Shown here: positions 45,458-58,770 of the stretch, piece after piece
Position numbering within the stretch: position 1 is the stretch's first letter
Layout: every line of letters begins with the position of its first letter
DNA from: Gnetum montanum
Lineage: Eukaryota > Streptophyta > Gnetopsida > Gnetales > Gnetaceae
Length of the DNA: 64,000 nt
Assembly (NCBI GenBank): GCA_015680685.1
Contig: MNCI01016352.1
Span: 392,053-456,052, forward strand
Reading direction: 5' to 3'
Notes under the pieces: generated by a model
The model's database searches: none
The model's input: only the letters and a program-made list of their open reading frames with translations
What the model was told of the DNA's origin: nothing
Program-made: the position numbers and the translations under genes

Positions 45458-46825
45458 TAAAAATAGTCACCCACTATCTATATTTGGACTTTGGAAAGTC
45501 AAAAATGCCTTTTGGAATGCTAAAAATGGAAATTTTATGGGTTTTATGTGGCATACACATTTTTCTACGCTAACACACCTCTTGTACCAGAGGGAGGGGG
45601 TGGGTTAAGCTAGCTAGTAGACTTCAAGGCTAGCATGGAGGAGTGTAAGGAGGTGGAACTTACCTACCCCAATGTGGAAAGAGGGGTGACGCAACCTTAA
45701 GGGGTTGACACTCTTCCCCCAAGGGAAGGTTAGCCAAATAGGAGAGAGGGGGTCAAACAACATGGAGGGGGCTAGACAACTAGGATGCATGGGGTTGGAT
45801 CTCACTTAATCTCCTAAACATGATAGCTAATTTTTAGTAATTTGGAAACCAATCTGTAGCTAATTAGTCAATATTTTGCAGCCAATTTGTAGCCTAAATC
45901 ATGGCCACAACCCTATAAAAACCAATCCTGGGCACCATATCAAGGTTCCACACTTTGAAATTTAGCACCCTTGGCATTTTGGACATCCAAGAGTTCTTGC
46001 TTCCTTAGCAGAAATGTAGCTTCTTGGAGCTCAACAACGTGGAACCTCTACAATCTATTCCCCCCCTCAAGATCTATGAGCTTTGGGTGTTAATGTTACC
46101 TCCCTGGGATCCCCAAATCCTAGTATGGTGCACTTTGGTCACCCTAATCCTTCACATTTTTCTAACCCTAGCAGTAACCAACATTGTAGATCTAAGGTGG
46201 TGACAAAGGAGGTTCGATAGCATCAAGAGTGGCAAAGATATTGGATCATGTAGTTGATCATGGCTTCAATGGGCTTTGAACCCTTGCCCAAGTGAATCCC
46301 CCCTTTGCCCCCCCTCTTGGGCATCAAATTTGTACACTTCTTTGAACTCATTCTTTATTTATTTAATAAATTTTATGGTTTCATTTTGTGTATAATTCTA
46401 GAGATAATTGTTATAGTTTTAGTGAATTACTTTATAGATTTTCATCTTCCTACATTGTTACCTCCATTTTTCATCCCCTCAAGTCCCTAGGTGATCTACT
46501 GGACTATCCAAGGGACCCTAGATTCCATTTTCCTTACGAAGGCCTTAGGGGATTAAGGGTTGAGGCTACTTGTGAATGAGAATCCTTGGTTTTTTTCAAT
46601 GATCAAGATTTTCCGTTGCAACAACCTATGGCTGCCAACCCTACTACTTCTACCTTTGAAAGTCTTACCAAGCCACCTTCAAACCAAAAATTTCCCCAAA
46701 TCCACACTATCATATTGACTCACATGATCATAGATTGGATAAAGTTTGACCACCTTCCCAAGAAGTGATCTAATCCTAAGAGTCTCTTCATCTACTTATA
46801 AAGCATAGAAAATGAATGATGCAAG
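45458..46825. other. Unassigned sequence before element F protease
   Basis: 1.4 kb. CTATAAAAACC at about 45912 could be an LTR promoter of element F, but neither LTR ends nor a PBS could be set. Gag of element F was not recognised. Small open frames here have no known motif. Confidence 0.35.
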
Positions 46826-47215
46826 GCTCTCTTGGATTTAGGCTCTAGAGTTAACTTAATTTCCCAAGAAATATACAAGGCTTGGAACTTACCTCCTTTA
46901 AAATGGAGCAACATCAAATTAGAGCTAGTAGATCAATCCATCACTATCCCTTGGGGCTAGTGGAGAACATTGTGAGCACCATTTATAGGTGGTTATATCC
47001 TATTGGTTTCTTAGTGATCCACATGAAGAATCATAATGAGGACTTCCCTATCATTATGGGAAGGGCATGGTTAAGCATAATAGATGCCACAATGGGGATT
47101 TGAGACCTTTCCTTGGAGATTTTCAAGGAAAATGAATTTGGTAAAGTGAATAAGAAGATAGTTCAATGCATTACATATAGTGACATAGGGTGCCATTGTG
47201 TGTAGAAACTGTGGT
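46826..47215 (+). pseudogene. Aspartic protease of Athila-like element F
   Basis: Plus-strand CKALLDLGSRVNLISQEIYK (active-site Asp-Leu-Gly-Ser), then ELVDQSITIPWG. After a frame change come VIHMKNHNEDFPIIMGRAWL and DLSLEI. The same blocks occur on the minus strand in element E (56600-56995). One frameshift near 46950 and a stop at 47101 kill it. Confidence 0.75.
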
Positions 47216-47589
47216 CCATCAAAGACACATCACTTCAAGCATGCATTTAGTATGGTGAAACAATGATGACTCAAAGGTGCTTGTATGTAGTAGCCACAAA
47301 ATAAGAAGTTACCTCGTGATCGATAATAGATGATGAAACTAAATTAACTATATGCATGGAACCAACAGAGAGCCTTACCAGCACCTATGTTAAAAGCATG
47401 GATCAAATGGAGCAACTCCATTGCCAACTCTTCAATGTACAAAGTGAAATGAATTAGGTATTTGTAAATCCTTGATAGCTTCAAGAAAGAGCCCCTTGAA
47501 TTAAAGGCTATATAGGCAAGCATGGAATATTATTTTCTCAAAAATGGCAAGTTAGTGATCATCAATGCCATACTTGCCCTTGAATAAAA

Positions 47590-48260
47590 AAAAATTTGTT
47601 GAAAGTGCTAAACAAATGGCTAATGGCATTTGCTTGGTCATATCATGAGCAAGTTTTGAAAGCTTGGTTCAACTACTCAATTGTGGATAGAGAATGGATT
47701 AGCCCACTCATTATTGTTCTAAAAAAAAGGATGAAAATGGAGAGTCTACATAGACTTTTAGATGTTGAACATGGTGACATACAATGACCACTTTCCATTG
47801 CCATTTGTGAACCAAGTGTTGGACACCATAGCAGGGCACTGCTACTACAGTTTCTTGGATGGTTAGAGTAGCTATAACCAAATCCAAATAGCACTAAAGG
47901 ATTAGGCCAAGACTACATTCACAAGTACTTGGGGAACTTTTGCATATAGGAAGATGTCCTTTGGCCTGTGCAATGCTCATGCTACATTCTAATGATTGGT
48001 TCTCAACATCTTTCAACAACAAATTGGTAGTGGGATAGAAGTCTTTACGGATGACTTCTCTAGCTATGGACCTATATTTGAGCAAGCCTTAGACCATGTT
48101 GAGTAAGTACTTCAAAGATGTGTAAAGACCAATTTGAGGCTTAGTGGCATAAGAACCACTTAATGGTCAAAGAAGGCATTATCTTTGGGCACAAAATTTC
48201 TAACAAATGGATTGAGGTGGATCCAATAAAAGTACCAGTTATCCAAGGAATAAAAAAATA
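47590..48260 (+). pseudogene. Reverse transcriptase of element F
   Basis: Degenerate RT on the plus strand: EWISPLIIVLKK, YNDHFPLPFVNQVLDTIAGH, FTSTWGTFAYRKMSFGLCNA, and the catalytic box FTDD (48044-48055; elsewhere FMDD). Stops and a frameshift near 47785 break it. The motif style is Athila-like, unlike the Tat RT of element B. Confidence 0.75.
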
Positions 48261-48399
48261 ACCAGAAATAGTAAAGGATGTAAGGCCATTCCTTGGCCAT
48301 ATTGGTTATTACAGGCACTTCATCGAGAACTTCTCAAAAATCACAAAATCATTGGTAGAGATGACAAACAAGGATGCAAAGTTCATGTGGACCAGGAAA

Positions 48400-48860
48400 T
48401 CAGAAAGTGCATTCCAATAGTTAAAATAAAAGCTTATAGAAACTCTGATTCTATAGGTAGTTGACTAGTCCAAGCCATTCCACATAATGACTAATGCATC
48501 CAATTATGCTTTGAGGGTCATGCTTACATAATTGGATGATCATAAGTGTTCCTATTATATCCATTGTACAAGATGAAGCATTGTGAGTGCATAATTAAAT
48601 AACACCACCACTGAAAAGGAGCTCATGATAGTGGTGTATGCCTTAGAGAAATTTAGACGCTATCTTCTTGGATACCAAGTGTTTATGCACATAGATCATA
48701 GTGCTATTTGGTTCCGTATGAACAAACCAACAATGAGCCCCCTATTTCATACAATGGGTAGTGATTCTTTAGGAGCTTGATCTTATCATGGTAGATAGAA
48801 AGGAGACCAACAATGTGGTCACTGAACACTTGTCTTGGTTACAATGGATTAACAAAGCAA
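48400..48860 (+). pseudogene. RNase H of element F
   Basis: RT-linked RNase H with FHIMTNASNYALRVML, NNTTTEKELMIVVYALEKFR, and YQVFMHIDHSAIWF. Several stops are present. It directly follows RT, and no second RNase H is seen, as expected for Athila. Confidence 0.7.
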
Positions 48861-49059
48861 ATGAAGGATCCATATCTAATCAATTTCTAAATGAGCTCCT
48901 CTTTTTTGGTATTATTTAAATTGAAAATTTGAAGGATTATAACTAGTATGATCACATCCTCTTCTACCTATTCACTTAGGAGATGCCATGAATGGGATAG
49001 TCAAAGGAAATAACAATTTCTTCATTACCTAGAAAAATATATGGAAATTAAGGATAATC

Positions 49060-49310
49060 CCTATAAGAGTTGCGCTAATGGCCTAGTATGATGGTGTGTA
49101 CCTAATGCTGATAAACTTTGAGTCCTCCAAGATGCTCATGAAGGTCCTTGCATGGACCACTATGCTGGAAGGATGATGGCCATTAAAATCCTAATGTCAG
49201 GGTATTACTAGCCAATGATCTTTAGTGATGTCCATTAGTTCTTTCATTGATGTGACTAATGCTAAAGAGATGGTGGGATAACTATGCAAATGGAAAGGCC
49301 CCAATAGTGG
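49060..49310 (+). pseudogene. Integrase zinc-finger remnant of element F
   Basis: AHEGPCMDHYAGRMMAIKIL then SGYYxPMIFSDVHxFFH, the HHCC zinc-finger region with stops. The DDE core is absent: sequence after about 49310 is not recognisable as integrase. Confidence 0.6.
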
Positions 49311-49917
49311 ATTCAACCACTAGAGAAATTTGAAATCAAACACTGTTTCACACTCTTTTTCCTTCAGTATTTTTAATTAATTATCTAAGCATATGAAAGT
49401 TGTGTCATAATGATTGAACTACTAATTCATGATGACCTACCCTAATGCTATTTTAAATATTCATGATCATTTTCATAAAGAGAGAAATATGCCTTCTATT
49501 GCTATCATATTAAGAGAAAGAAAAATTAAATGTCGAAGTTAAAATGCTGAGATGGGGTACATCAAAGTATGGAAGCAAATGCAAGTCAAGGATTGGTTGG
49601 CTTAACACTGTGCAGATTAGTGACTTGTGAAACAAGCTAAATGAAACTCCTAGGACTAAATAACAAACTACTATAATTCTTTGAGCTAATAAAGATTATG
49701 AAAATAAAGAGGATCAAATTTACTAGCACTATCACCAAGTGTGTATGGGAGTTTTTCTTTGTTTCTTGTGGATGATTTCATCGATCCTCGATCATCTAAG
49801 GTTAAGAAGAATTGGGAATTCAATATGGTAAGAATGAAATCATTGCCCAATGGCTAACTAGAGATTACTATTGATTCCTACCCTAGAAAGGAAAATTGAC
49901 CTAAGACTATGCAAGCA
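49311..49917 (+). other. Residual 3' tract of element F
   Basis: About 600 bp of AT-rich sequence between the integrase remnant and the 3' LTR. No coding sequence was recognised. Confidence 0.4.
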
Positions 49918-50769
49918 TGTTGAAGGTTGCATCAACATAGCATTTGCTACATCTATGGGGGCCTGTCAATGTAGCTTCATAATAAATTCTATAAATACAC
50001 ACTCACTAACCATGTTTAAAGAGGTGAAGTGAGAGTTGTAGTAGAGCTCTTGTAATTTTATAATTTAGAGTTAGTATATTTATTTGAGTGCCTACAACAG
50101 GAGTCAGAAAGTGTTGATCTTTATTCGAGCATTGATGTACTTGAGCACGCTAGTGTGAACAACAATAAAGATGAGCCTTTTGATCAAACCTTGTAGCACT
50201 TAGAATAGATTAATGATTTATTTCTGCATTTACTATTTTCATTAATTATGCAGTTAATTAAGCTAAATTAGACTTAAATTGATTAATTAATTAAGCTAAA
50301 TTGATTAAACACATAAGTACGACCACTTGGAGCATAAACATGTATTCGCTTGGTAATCCTAGTAGTGTGATTGCTTGGTTTGCCTAGTAGCATAGCATTA
50401 AGTAATCCTAGTAGTGGATACGTGGGTTCAGGACATGTACGGAAAGTGGAACCAGATACTTATGTAAGGATTAGTTAGAGATTAATTAATTAGTTAGATT
50501 AAATTAGCTATTTGATTATCTCATCTCCCTATCTTAAAACACCAGGAACATAAAACATAAAATAATAAAAATCATATGCCTCGATTACACTTAACCATAT
50601 CTTTGTACATTACAAGTGTAAATGGGAAGACAATGAATGACTATTAGGGCAAGTTCATTTCCTAAAGGCTAGTGTACCAGAAGACATAGAATCATGGAAT
50701 TCGACCAAATCATGCATGAACGCTTACTGGTTTGTATGGTTTAGCATAGGGGTACTTCACCACTCATCA
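49918..50769 (+). mobile_element. 3' LTR of element F (Athila-type family X)
   Basis: About 850 bp, ending CTCATCA at 50763-50769. TATAAATA is at 49990-49997, followed by GTAGAGCTCTTGTAATTT and GTAATCCTAGTAGTGGATAC, shared with 14818-15745 and 61658-62479. The 5' end is uncertain by a few bases (TGTTGAAGG at 49918 or TGAAGG at 49921). Confidence 0.7.
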
Positions 50770-53450
50770 GAGGTGGTAGGCTGCTCTCTTGAAATATGCA
50801 TGTTCCTTCATTGTGTGTGCACCATACTCCTTGTGGTCAACTCCATAGCACTATTGGACCCACTCCTTTTTGACCTCTATGTCCACTTGTATCAAGATCT
50901 CTACCAAATTGGCCCTAGTTTTAAGTAAGCCAAGGCCTTATGAGATGGCCTCCATGTCCTCTATGTCCTTGATTTTCATAGTGGCATCAACTTGCCAATT
51001 GTTCTAGAAAAGATAGGTCTCTCCCATGTATCACTTCCCACTAGAAGTGATGATTGGCCACATGGTAGAGCTTTGCAGTTGCGTTTTGACATCTTCAAGA
51101 GAAAATTCTAGGAACAAACCAAAGTTTTGTTCTTGGAGAACTAAACATTGAATGTCCCAACACTTGATTTGGCTAAGGCAAGCTTCGATCAAAGTGGCCT
51201 CAAGTCGTGGTCTTGGTCCTGGCACCTCATCTCGATGGGATTGTTTAGTTTCTACTTCAGGAATCTATTGAATAGATTTCACCTTGGGCTCCTTCTGAAG
51301 AGGTCCCATTGCATTGGTTTCAGCTTCCTACTCTTGGGGTTGGTCTTGGCCCCTTCCAGTTCTTGGCCACTTATTCCTCAATTGGGATAATCTTGCTTCT
51401 AGTTCATGCTTCCCTTTATGTGTCATCTGTGAACACAACACAATCAAGGATTAACATATAGTGTGTAACTTAGAACATTTAGGTACCTTGTCTCTTTGGG
51501 CAATTACACTTGGCTAAGTTGTGGACATGGTAGTTTGATTATTTTAATATTATTTTAGTATTATTTAATTAATTTGATTATCAGAGTTCATTGGAAGGGT
51601 CTAACTCTCATAAATGGATATTTTAATATTATTTTATTCATTAAACCCATGGGGGAGTTAGAAAAATTTCAAAATTTTTTCACAAAAACCTTAGGTTTGT
51701 GGACTCCACAATGTAAAGCTTACCTCTGGTAGTTGTAACATTGAAAAATGAGAAAAATCAAACAAGTGGTTGGAAAGTTATGTGCTCTAGAAGGCCTTGG
51801 GCTTTGAAAAATTGTAAAAATTCCCCTTCCATTTGAAGCAAATGGAAAAAAGTTTCTAAGTGCTGCATGCTATTTATAGAATCTTGACATTGTGTCGGTG
51901 GGATCCTATCGACATAGCTATTGATTGAACTTTGAATTTTTAGAAAGTGGATAAAAACAAAGAGTTTTTGTGTCAAATTGGAGTATAATGAAAGTCCAAG
52001 AAGTTAATAACATGATGAAATGCATGAAGAGGGCTTGATGGTTCACAAAAAAAGGAGTTTTTATTAAGAGAATGATGGAAAAATGCCATAAAAGAGTGCA
52101 CAATTGGATGTAATTGACGTGGAATGCAAAAGATTTTATAAGGAAAAATGTATAGGGATATGAAACTTAACTAATCCAACCAAGGGGTATGCAAGTGGAT
52201 CCTTCCCATAGTAGGCTCATGCCCTTAATGCCCTTGCATATCCTCAAGCCAAAGAAATCATGGACCCCATGGTTGATTAATGGTTATGATAAGTTAATGA
52301 CCAAATCTAGAAAGAAACTACCTAAGAATTTTAACCATATCAAACTAAGACATTGAAAAAACATGAGAACCAACATTGAGGTGAATTATAAAAAGCATGG
52401 ATGGTTTAAGAGAGAGAGTGAAATGGAGTCTCGTATTATGGAAGTCCCTTGTGGATTTTGTAATTAATATGACTCGATGATAGCCATCCTTAGTCTAAGT
52501 TAACACCAACCACTTCTAGTGACTTTGCATTGATACTTTAAAAGTCACCTATCCCCCAAGGCACAAGAGTACCCTCATAGATCAATTACCATTCCAAATA
52601 GAGAAGAAAAGAGAAGCAAGAAGTGAGAAGGGCCTTAGTTAGAAGGAACCTTTAGGCATGGATAAGATGTCTTTCTAGTTCCACAACCAATGCTTGTAGC
52701 CCATTATTTGTCTAAGGGGTGTGCTTTGAATTTTCATTTTTATTATATATATTTTTTCTTTTTCATGAATTTTTTGCATTTTTGTGGATGGGAAACACAC
52801 CATGCAAAGACTTACCTTTCTATTATTGGTCAATTGCAGAATGATAAAAAGATCTATGATAATACTGATGCACTCCAATGGGAGGCAAGTACAAAAAGTA
52901 TCAAATCCCCTTGAAGTCACACCCTTGTCTATTAAGTTAATCCTTCCCAAGTATAGAAACCACCAAGGTTACAAGTTCATTAAAGTATTTATTAAGGAAT
53001 CTAATATTTCCAAAACAAAGGAACATCATAGATTTCTATGAATGGGCAGATGATATGGACTCACTGCCTATAACCATGAAAAGAAACCATGTCCTAATTA
53101 TCTACACCAAAATTCAAAGATAGAATCCAGACATTAGCAATCAAAGAGCATTAAGTACAAACCACCATCAATCAACAACTACAGTTGCACTTACTCTTGA
53201 TTGCAATAAAGAAAATAAAACATGAGAAAAACATAAGAAAACACAAACCAAAATAAAGTAAAATATATAAAATAAATTGTAAAATATTCACGAAATGTAA
53301 AACATACTAAAGATGGTGTAAAACAAAAATGGTGAAAAATAAAAAAATCAAAAAATTGAGAAGCCACTTTCATTAATTTAACATGAATGGCCATCTCCCC
53401 CATGATTGAGTTGGAAGGAGGAGATTAAAAATATTAAGCATGGTTATCCA
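50770..53450. other. Unassigned AT-rich tract between elements F and E
   Basis: No LTR of E was found on this side. A minus-strand stretch at 50935-51420 is less AT-rich and has a readable frame (QIKCWDIQCLVLQEQNFGLF) that I cannot identify. GCTATTTATAGAATC at about 51868 and TCGGTGGGATCCTATCGACA at about 51893 loosely resemble the promoter of family X LTRs, but too weakly to call. The rest holds nothing recognised. Confidence 0.35.
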
Positions 53451-54700
53451 TCCAACGATGTGTTGTTGGCACTAGCTCTCTTAGGCTCATGGAAAGGTTT
53501 AACTTGTTACACGTTGACTAGTAGTTTCTTATTTGGGCTTTTAGGTTTGTAGATTAACATGGCCCTACAAGGAAAGGTTTTGTAAATGATGTAAGGTCCT
53601 TCCCACAACATTTGGGACTTGGTTTGTTGAGGTATATGTGTGGGGTTCTAGTACAGGACCTTCTCACCTAGTTGAAATTTTACTTTCCTAATTCTAAGGT
53701 CATGGCATTGCTTGTTCAATGCCTTGTGCACTTCATTCAAGGACAGGGTCACCAATCAATTTTCATCTAACACATTAAGATTTATCAGTGTTTCTTTCTA
53801 TGCTAGTCTAAGATCAAGGTTAAGGTGATGGGCTTTTGAAAGTGTACGAAGCTTAGATTGGATAGGAAGAATTGGTAGTTTTCCATTCACTAGCTCATAG
53901 GGAGAGTAGCTTATAAGGAGGTTTTAAGTTGAGCGATAGGCCCAAAGGGCATTGTTTAGTTTTGTGCTCCAATATCTCCTATATTTGCTAATTGTTCTTG
54001 TTAGGATCTTAGTGATTTTTCTATTTGTAACCCTACTTGATCATTTTCTTGGGGGTGGTAGGGTGTTGTTAATTTATGTTCAACCTCCAAGCCTTGCATG
54101 AATTTTCGAAAGGTAGTGCCTATAAAATGAGTATTGTTATTAGAAATTAGTGCACATGGCACCCCAAACCTATTTACAATATTTTATTGTATAAACCAAG
54201 CAACTGTAGAAGATGTGCAATTGGTGAAAACTACTACTTCTACCCATTTCATATACAAATGAACTACTACGATGATGTACATCTTTCAATTTGACATAGG
54301 TGTGATGGGATCCATAAAGTTAATGTCCCAAATATCAAAGGGCTCTAGTCAATGGATCCACTATTGAGGGTTCTCCATATAAGATGGCATCCCACCATTG
54401 CATTGGCAATGATCATAGGAGCAAACAAAGTGGTGAGCATCCCTGAAAAGTATTGGCCAATAATACCTTACCATTAAGATCTTAATGGTCATGCACCTCC
54501 CAACATAGTGGCTCCCACAAGGACCCTCATTAGCATTTTAGAGGATGCACAATTTTCTAGCATTAGGAACACACTAATGAACTAGGCCATCAGCACACAC
54601 CTTGTAAAGGTATCCTTTGATTTCGATGAACCATTTGGCCTAATGAAGAAACTATTATTTCTTCTTACTATCCCACTCTTATGACATCTCCTAAGTGATA
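53451..54700 (-). pseudogene. Integrase of Athila-like element E
   Basis: The zinc-finger region is readable (NEGPCGSHYVGRCMTIKILM, YYWPILFRDAHHF). In the core, all three catalytic acids are changed: FDIWDINFMDP has Asn for the first Asp, NRFGVPCALISNNNTHF has Asn for the second, and YHPQENDQVGLQIEK has Gly for Glu. Many stops follow in the C-terminal part. The element is dead for integration. Confidence 0.75.
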
Positions 54701-54849
54701 AAGTAGGCAAGGATGTCATCATACCAGTTAGGTTTAGTGGGCATTTATTTGTTTATGGCACCAACAAAGAGGAGTTCATCAAGAAACTAATTTTAAAGTG
54801 GGCTCTCCTCCTTTTCATTATTCCATCATAACTAAGATAAGTAATCAGT

Positions 54850-55240
54850 GACCACATTCTCAGTCCCCTTTCGATCTACCTTCATGAGATTGAATTCTTA
54901 TAAGATCACCAGCCACCATATGACACAGGGGCTCACTGTTGGTTTGTTCTGAGGAAGTGGATTGCATTATGATCTATATGCACAAATACCTTGTATTCAA
55001 CTACATAGTGCCTTAATTTTTTTCAAGTCATACATCACCATCATCAATTCTTTCTTTGTTGTGGTTTAGTTCAACTATGCACCCACAATGCTTTGGCTCG
55101 CATCATGGATGTAATAAGGATGTTTCTGATTGCCCAACTATGTGAGCATGGCCTCCAAAGTATAATTTGATGCATCCTTCATGATGTGAAAGGATCTAGA
55201 CTAGTCAAGTGCTTGTGGAATTAGAGTCTCTACAAGCTTT
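54850..55240 (-). pseudogene. RNase H of element E
   Basis: Shows FHIMKDASNYTLEAML and LNxTTTKKELMMVMYDLKK, with a frameshift near 55015. It matches the RNase H of element F in order. Confidence 0.65.
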
Positions 55241-56090
55241 TGCTTGAGCTTTTGGAATACATTCTCACATTCATCAATCCAGATGAACAAAACATCTTTC
55301 TTTGTAAGCTCCACCAATGGTTTAGCGATCTTAAAGAATCGCTATGAAATGTTGATAGTAACCACTGTGTCCAAAGAATGATCAGACATCTTTAATGGTT
55401 TTTAGTTAGTAGGTAATTTCTTGGATGATCCTTATTTTTTCAAGGTCCACCTCAATTCCTATTTTTAAAATTATATGCCCTAGCACAATGTCTTCCTAGA
55501 CCATTAGATGGCTCTTTTGCTAATTGAGCCAAAGGTTGATCTCCACATATCCTTTTAGCACTTGTTCAAGGTGATTTAGGGCTTGCTCAAATGTAGCCCC
55601 ATAGGTGAAGAAGTCATCCATGAAGACTTCCATCCTACTACTAATTTGATGTTGAAATATGCTCAGAATAAGGAGTTGGAATGTTGCTAGGGCATTGGAT
55701 AGAACAAATGACATCTTTTGATATGCAAAAGTCCCCTAGGGACTTGTGAATGTTGTTTTGGCCTTATCTTTAAGAGTAATTTGGATCTAGTTATAGACAC
55801 TATAACTATCTAGAAAGCTGTAATAGAAATGCCCAAAGATGGTGTCCAACACTTGGTCCAAAAATGGCAACAGAAAATGGTCTTTATAAGTTATCATGTT
55901 CAATAACCTAAAGTCAATACAGATTGTCCACTTGCCACCTTTCTTTGGCACAATCATGAGTGGGCTAACCCACTCACTATTTGGAATGGGATAAATGAAC
56001 CCTTCCTTGAAAAGTTGTTCAATCTCCTTCTTGATGATCTACTTTAGCTTCAGATTCAATCATGACTAAAGCTAACTCTTTGGCTTCATA
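55241..56090 (-). pseudogene. Reverse transcriptase of element E
   Basis: Minus-strand blocks are EIEQLFKEGFIYPIPNSEWV, SPLMIVPKKGGKWTICIDFR, and FLDQVLDTIFGHFYYSFLD. MSFVLSNALATFQ follows, then the catalytic FMDD (55613-55624). It keeps the catalytic box but has stops near 55500, 55735 and 55790. Confidence 0.8.
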
Positions 56091-56599
56091 TCGGCATCTA
56101 TATAGATCCAATGTTAGCACATTCGTGGATCAATTCTGGTTAATTCATGATATGAACAAGCAAAGGTTGTTGGCCATTTGTTGACCGCCTTCAACAACAT
56201 CTCTTTTTATTTAGAAGCAAGATTGACATTAATTATTACTGGCTTGCCATTTTGTAGAAAAGCATACTTCATTCCAACTAGTAGAGTTTTCAACTTAAGG
56301 GACTCCTATTTATAAAGCTTTCATGGATTTCCAACTCTCTCCAATTGGTGTCATCAAGTTCATTATCAAAGAGTTGGTGATGAACTTGCTCCAATTCATC
56401 CATGCCTTTAATGTAGGCACTCCTAAGGCTCTCAATGGGTTCCATGCACATGATTGAGCTGCTCTTAGATTTAGTGGTTAGCCACTAGGTGCTTTCATAT
56501 TTTGTGACTACTACATACAAGCACCTTTGAATTTTTGACACTTCTGCACCCTACCTGCATGCTGTGATTTTTGTGCTTTTTACAAACCAAAGTTTCTAC

Positions 56600-56995
56600 A
56601 CATAGTGGCACCCTATATCACTATACATGATACATGGAACGTGCTTCCTCTCTATCTTCCCAAAGTCATTTTCTTTGGAAATTTCCAAGGAGAGGTCTTT
56701 GATGCCCAGCCACCTATTAATAGTGCTTAGCCAAGCCCTTCCCATGATGATTGGGAAGTCTCCTTTGCAATCATCAACTTGGATCACCATGAAATTGGTA
56801 GGATATGATCACCTATAAACAATGGTCATAATATTCTCCACCAGCCCTAATTGAATAATGATGGATTAATTTGCCAACTCAAGGTGAATGTTACTTGCCT
56901 TTAAAGGAGGAAGGTTCTAGGCTTTGTACAGTTCATGGAAAATTAAGTTCACATTAGAACCTAAATCTATAAGAGCCTTACAAGGCTTATTTTTA
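56600..56995 (-). pseudogene. Aspartic protease of element E
   Basis: Minus strand CKALIDLGSNVNLIFHELYK (Asp-Leu-Gly-Ser active site), then LVENIMTIVYR and VIQVDDCKGDFPIIMGRAWL. It pairs block for block with element F 46826-47215. Stops interrupt after HELYKA and ELAN. Confidence 0.75.
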
Positions 56996-58240
56996 GCAAT
57001 TTGCAAGTAGATTAGGGAACTCCAAGAATCAAATCTCTTCCTAGGAATATGGCAAGCCTTAATCTAATTTTTGACTGTGTGGGTCAACATTATAATATGA
57101 ACTTTAGCAAGTGTTTGGTTTGAAGGGGACTTGAATTCTAGTATTGTATAGGATGAAGGAGAGGTAGGGGTATCAATCGCATGTGTTTGTGAGGTATTTG
57201 TACAAATGTTGGTTTAGAAGAAAGGTCTTTTTTGGGGTTTGTTTTCTAAACCACTCAGTTGAGGAGTTGGCTATAAGTTAACAACCCTTGTAGCATTTCA
57301 TTGCTACGACTGTGCTAGAAATTCATCCCACATTGATAGAGCATATGGTAATTAAGTTAAGGATGAAGGAATGTATGTAGAAGTATGAGGAGGATGATAA
57401 GGATATGGGGATTTCCCTCTTGGAGATGGAAATTGAGCTTTGTAGTACTTAGGAGGGTAGTAGTGATGCTAGAATGAATCATAATAAAAGAGTCACATAT
57501 AGAAATCAGTAATGGAACATAGTACCCATGTAGATCTAAATGTCGATAAGGGTATTGCTGCCTTGGTGGTGGCATCCCTCACAATTTTTGGTGTTGCCAC
57601 TACTGATACTAGCCATAAGGTTGTGGTGGAGCTCCACTGGAATAATAGGCTTGTTGGTGGAACTAAATGGAATTGCCTTGAGGAAAAGGCAATATTTTGG
57701 GTGCTTGTCTTCTTACCAATATAGGATTTAGAGCGCACACCCTAGACTCCTACAAGTGTGACATAATAGGGAAAAATCCCTTAGGATGTTTATATTGGTA
57801 GATGTCACATCCACCATCATCATCTGTTTTAGTATCCACAACCTCCTCTACAACAGCAACTTTGTCCTTATCCCTTTGTTGGGCACGTTCAACTTCCTTC
57901 CTTCTCCTGCAATCATGTTACCTACTTTGCTCTTTGGATTCCTCTGCTATTTTTAGAGCAGTTTAGAAATTTTCATCCAAAGAGTCCCACATTTTATCCA
58001 CCTTAGTTGAAATTTTAGAAATAGATTTTTGGATCAGCAAGGTCTTTCGTTGCACCACCTCATTAAGTGGTGCCTCCTCCTTATTATCATAGAATTGAAC
58101 CTTCCTTTTGTGGATGGAAGGATCCTAGTTAACCTCCTCCACACTTTCCCTTTTTCTCAACCCTCATTCTTTGGCAACCTGCTCAATAAGCCTTTGGATC
58201 TGATGAACCCTTAATTCTGAAAGTCTCCATTGGGTGTAGA
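56996..58240 (-). other. Gag-protease spacer of element E
   Basis: Degenerate spacer. 57350-57740 is rich in GGTGGTGG/TGGTGGCA-type short repeats that would read Pro/Gln/Tyr-rich on the minus strand. No motif was identified. Confidence 0.4.
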
Positions 58241-58770
58241 CCCCAAGAGTTCTTGTTTTTTACTAAAGCCTAACTATGATATGGTGGAGATGCTTTCTTT
58301 GAGAAAATATATGGCTAGTGCATTGGTGCAAGAGTGAATAGTACTTGCTTATGGCCTCATCCAAAGATTCACGTGTTCCTTGTCACCATCCTTGGATTTT
58401 TTTTCTCAAATTGGACATATGGAAGTATGTTTGATACTTGTCATTGAAGAGTTCAAGCACTGTACTCCATCGTCTAATTGATTCTGGCTCCAAGGACTAA
58501 TACCAACTTTTTGCTTCTTTGATCAATATCGTTGGAAACAACTTTAATTTTTGTCATTCGTTTTCAATGTTCTATAAGGCACATGCATTTTGAAAGGCTT
58601 GAAGGTGATTCTGTGGATCTAATTTATATACCCCTTCAAACTTAGGGATATTATTCATATGCAACTATTTGATGTGGCTATCTTTTACATGCCTCATTGG
58701 GATCCTTACAACCTCTGCAATGTTTAACATGTTTCTTATTATAAGCAAAGGCTTATCATAGTCAAAGCCC
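58241..58770 (-). pseudogene. Gag core of element E
   Basis: Minus-strand GVYKLDPQNHLQAFQNACAL, KLKLFPTILIKEAKSWY, FNDKYQTYFHMSNLRKKIQG and TRESLDEAISKYYSLLHQC. Their order fits the retrotransposon gag core of Athila elements. Scattered stops are present. Confidence 0.65.

Noticed and set aside
51860-51945. Another family X LTR promoter remnant
   Set aside because: Only a TATTTATAG motif and a loose TCGACATAG-type similarity; no LTR ends or internal blocks.
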